A stretch of DNA of 64,000 bases from Paractinoplanes durhamensis. GTDB lineage: Bacteria > Actinomycetota > Actinomycetes > Mycobacteriales > Micromonosporaceae. The stretch lies in assembly GCF_016862175.1 (NCBI RefSeq), contig NZ_BOML01000014.1:61642-125641 (forward strand), given 5' to 3'. The notes below the pieces were generated by a model that was not told the DNA's origin, did no database searches, and saw nothing but the letters and a program-made list of their open reading frames with translations. This document shows, in pieces, positions 63,006 through 64,000 of this stretch. Both the position numbers and the translations under genes were made by a program. The stretch's first letter is position 1; each line of letters starts with the position of its first letter.

Positions 63006-64000
63006 GTGGTTCAGCGTAGCGGGTTGACCCGGGGAGATCGTCGGCGTAACGACCGGATCGAGGCGTTGCGGACGGTGATCCGTTCGGACCGGGCGATCCT
63101 GGCGATCGATCTGGGTGAGGATAAGCAGGTCGCGGCGTTGTTGGATCACGATGGTCGGGTGCTGGGCCGTCGGACGGTCACGGTGAAGGCGTTCGCGTTG
63201 GGTGGTTTGCTGGCCTGGGCTGCCGCTCAGGCCGGCCGGCACGGGTTCGCCCGGGTGGTGGTCGGGTGTGAGCCGACCGGGCACCGGTGGCGCTCGGTGA
63301 TGCAGCTGGCCGACGACGCCGGGATGGGGTTCGTGTGCGTGCAGTCGTTGCGGGTGCACCTGGCGAGGGAGGCCGACGACTACACCCGCGACAAAACCGA
63401 CCACAAGGATGCGGTGGTGATCGGGAAGCTGATCGCCCGCCTCGACTGCTACCTGCCCGAACGTGCTGAGCCGGACTGGGCGAGGCTGCGGCATCTGGGC
63501 GCCCGGCGGGCTCGCCTGGTGACCGAGGCGACCAGCTGCCAGCAGCAGATCGCCGATCTGCTCGGCTGTTGCTGGCCGGCTGCCCTGGCGGCCGCGGCCA
63601 AACCGCTGGAGTCCACGTCGTGGCTGGCTTGCCTGAGCGTGGTCGTCGACACCGGAGGGGAGCTGGCCGCCTTGGCCGCGGCGGGTCTGGACGCGTTCAC
63701 CGCGGCGGCCCGGGCCCGGCTGTCCCGGTTCGCCGCGACCCGGCTGTCACACCGCATCGCGCGGGGCGTGTTCGCGGCGTTGACCGATCCGGGCGGGGTG
63801 GGAGCCCAGCGGCCCGGCGCCCTGGAGCGGGCCGGGCTGGTCCTGGCTGACTGGCAGCACACCCGGGCACGGCTGGGCGATGTGCAGTCGCGGATGCTCG
63901 GCGTACTCGACGCCATGGGTTTGACCGCTCTGGTGACCTCGATCCCCGGACTGTCCACGGTCGGCGCGGCGGTGATCCTGGCCGAGACCGGTGACCTGAC
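63006..64000 (+). CDS. IS110-family DEDD transposase (partial, runs off window)
   Basis: The frame is open from GTG 63006 to the window end, 331 residues. The RuvC-like DEDD domain shows Asp35 in ILAIDLGEDK, Glu89 in VGCEPTGHRW, and Asp132 and Asp135 in DKTDHKDAVV. The start of the C-terminal Tnp_20 domain is visible as SIPGLSTVGAAVILAETGDL, with its conserved Ser. Both domains appear intact up to the edge, so the element may be active. GAGGAGG precedes the start but is buried in the hairpin. Confidence 0.92.
   Translation, partial: MVQRSGLTRGDRRRNDRIEALRTVIRSDRAILAIDLGEDKQVAALLDHDGRVLGRRTVTVKAFALGGLLAWAAAQAGRHGFARVVVGCEPTGHRWRSVMQLADDAGMGFVCVQSLRVHLAREADDYTRDKTDHKDAVVIGKLIARLDCYLPERAEPDWARLRHLGARRARLVTEATSCQQQIADLLGCCWPAALAAAAKPLESTSWLACLSVVVDTGGELAALAAAGLDAFTAAARARLSRFAATRLSHRIARGVFAALTDPGGVGAQRPGALERAGLVLADWQHTRARLGDVQSRMLGVLDAMGLTALVTSIPGLSTVGAAVILAETGDL

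Larger units (their letters stand above)
62944..64000 (+). mobile_element. IS110-family insertion sequence (right end outside window)
   Basis: The transposase gene plus its structured 5' end define the visible part. The true left end lies somewhere between 62859 (start of the neighbouring gene) and the hairpin; IS110 elements usually lack clear terminal inverted repeats, so it cannot be fixed here. Confidence 0.7.

Overview
The window is a very GC-rich stretch of a filamentous actinomycete chromosome. An Actinoplanes- or Micromonospora-like member of the Micromonosporaceae fits best. The basis is base composition, frequent GTG starts, CBM2-bearing secreted cellulases, an F420-type nitroreductase, a CebR-type operator and ClpC/IclR/LuxR-type actinobacterial genes. 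The taxonomic call is inference. No rRNA, intact tRNA or CRISPR array was seen.

Layout. (1) 1-4580: a partial thioesterase and its TetR regulator, divergent from a flavin amine oxidase, a 3-hydroxyisobutyrate-dehydrogenase-like enzyme, a YciO/Sua5-like protein and an orphan protein. (2) 4608-12054: a minus-strand xylan-debranching operon (CE4 deacetylase, SGNH esterase, GH115 glucuronidase, SGNH esterase), divergent from a GH10 xylanase, with operator-like repeats between them. (3) 12113-18884: a minus-strand cellulase operon (GH74-CBM2, CBM2-GH48, AA10 LPMO-CBM2) behind a perfect CebR box. (4) 19308-24332: UDP-glucose dehydrogenase, then a sugar ABC importer without an ATPase gene. (5) 24382-30838: a glycerol locus with an IclR regulator, two glycerol kinases, a glycerol facilitator and glycerol-3-phosphate dehydrogenase.

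(6) 31291-40163: the most striking block. Two tandem ~1000-residue paralogs with the order WD40, Ras/Roc-like GTPase, zinc ribbon and C-terminal TIR are translationally coupled and preceded by a 939-residue beta-helix-like membrane protein. This looks like a GTPase-gated TIR immune or signalling cassette. (7) 40333-51739: housekeeping and signalling genes: a secreted protein, glutathione peroxidase, a ClpC paralog without its middle domain, LD-carboxypeptidase, a 7TM-GAF-PAS sensor, a secreted hydrolase and a two-component system.

(8) 51760-61529: an accessory island with a locally AT-richer edge near 52300. It holds two small orphan genes, a winged-helix-like protein coupled to a double ATPase (AAA/STAND-like plus HerA-like), and a one-TM protein followed by a CHAT protease-NTPase-TPR giant. 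(9) 61746-64000: a short tRNA-Leu-like 3' fragment (possible att scar), a UPF0104-type flippase-like membrane protein, and an IS110-family transposase that runs off the window. The transposase start is enclosed by a long hairpin that could be a bridge RNA or a translational lock.

Regions 2 and 3 together supply secreted enzymes for xylan, xyloglucan and cellulose, and region 4 can import the sugars. Regions 6 and 8 carry the signal-NTPase-effector designs (TIR, CHAT, HerA) typical of bacterial conflict systems.
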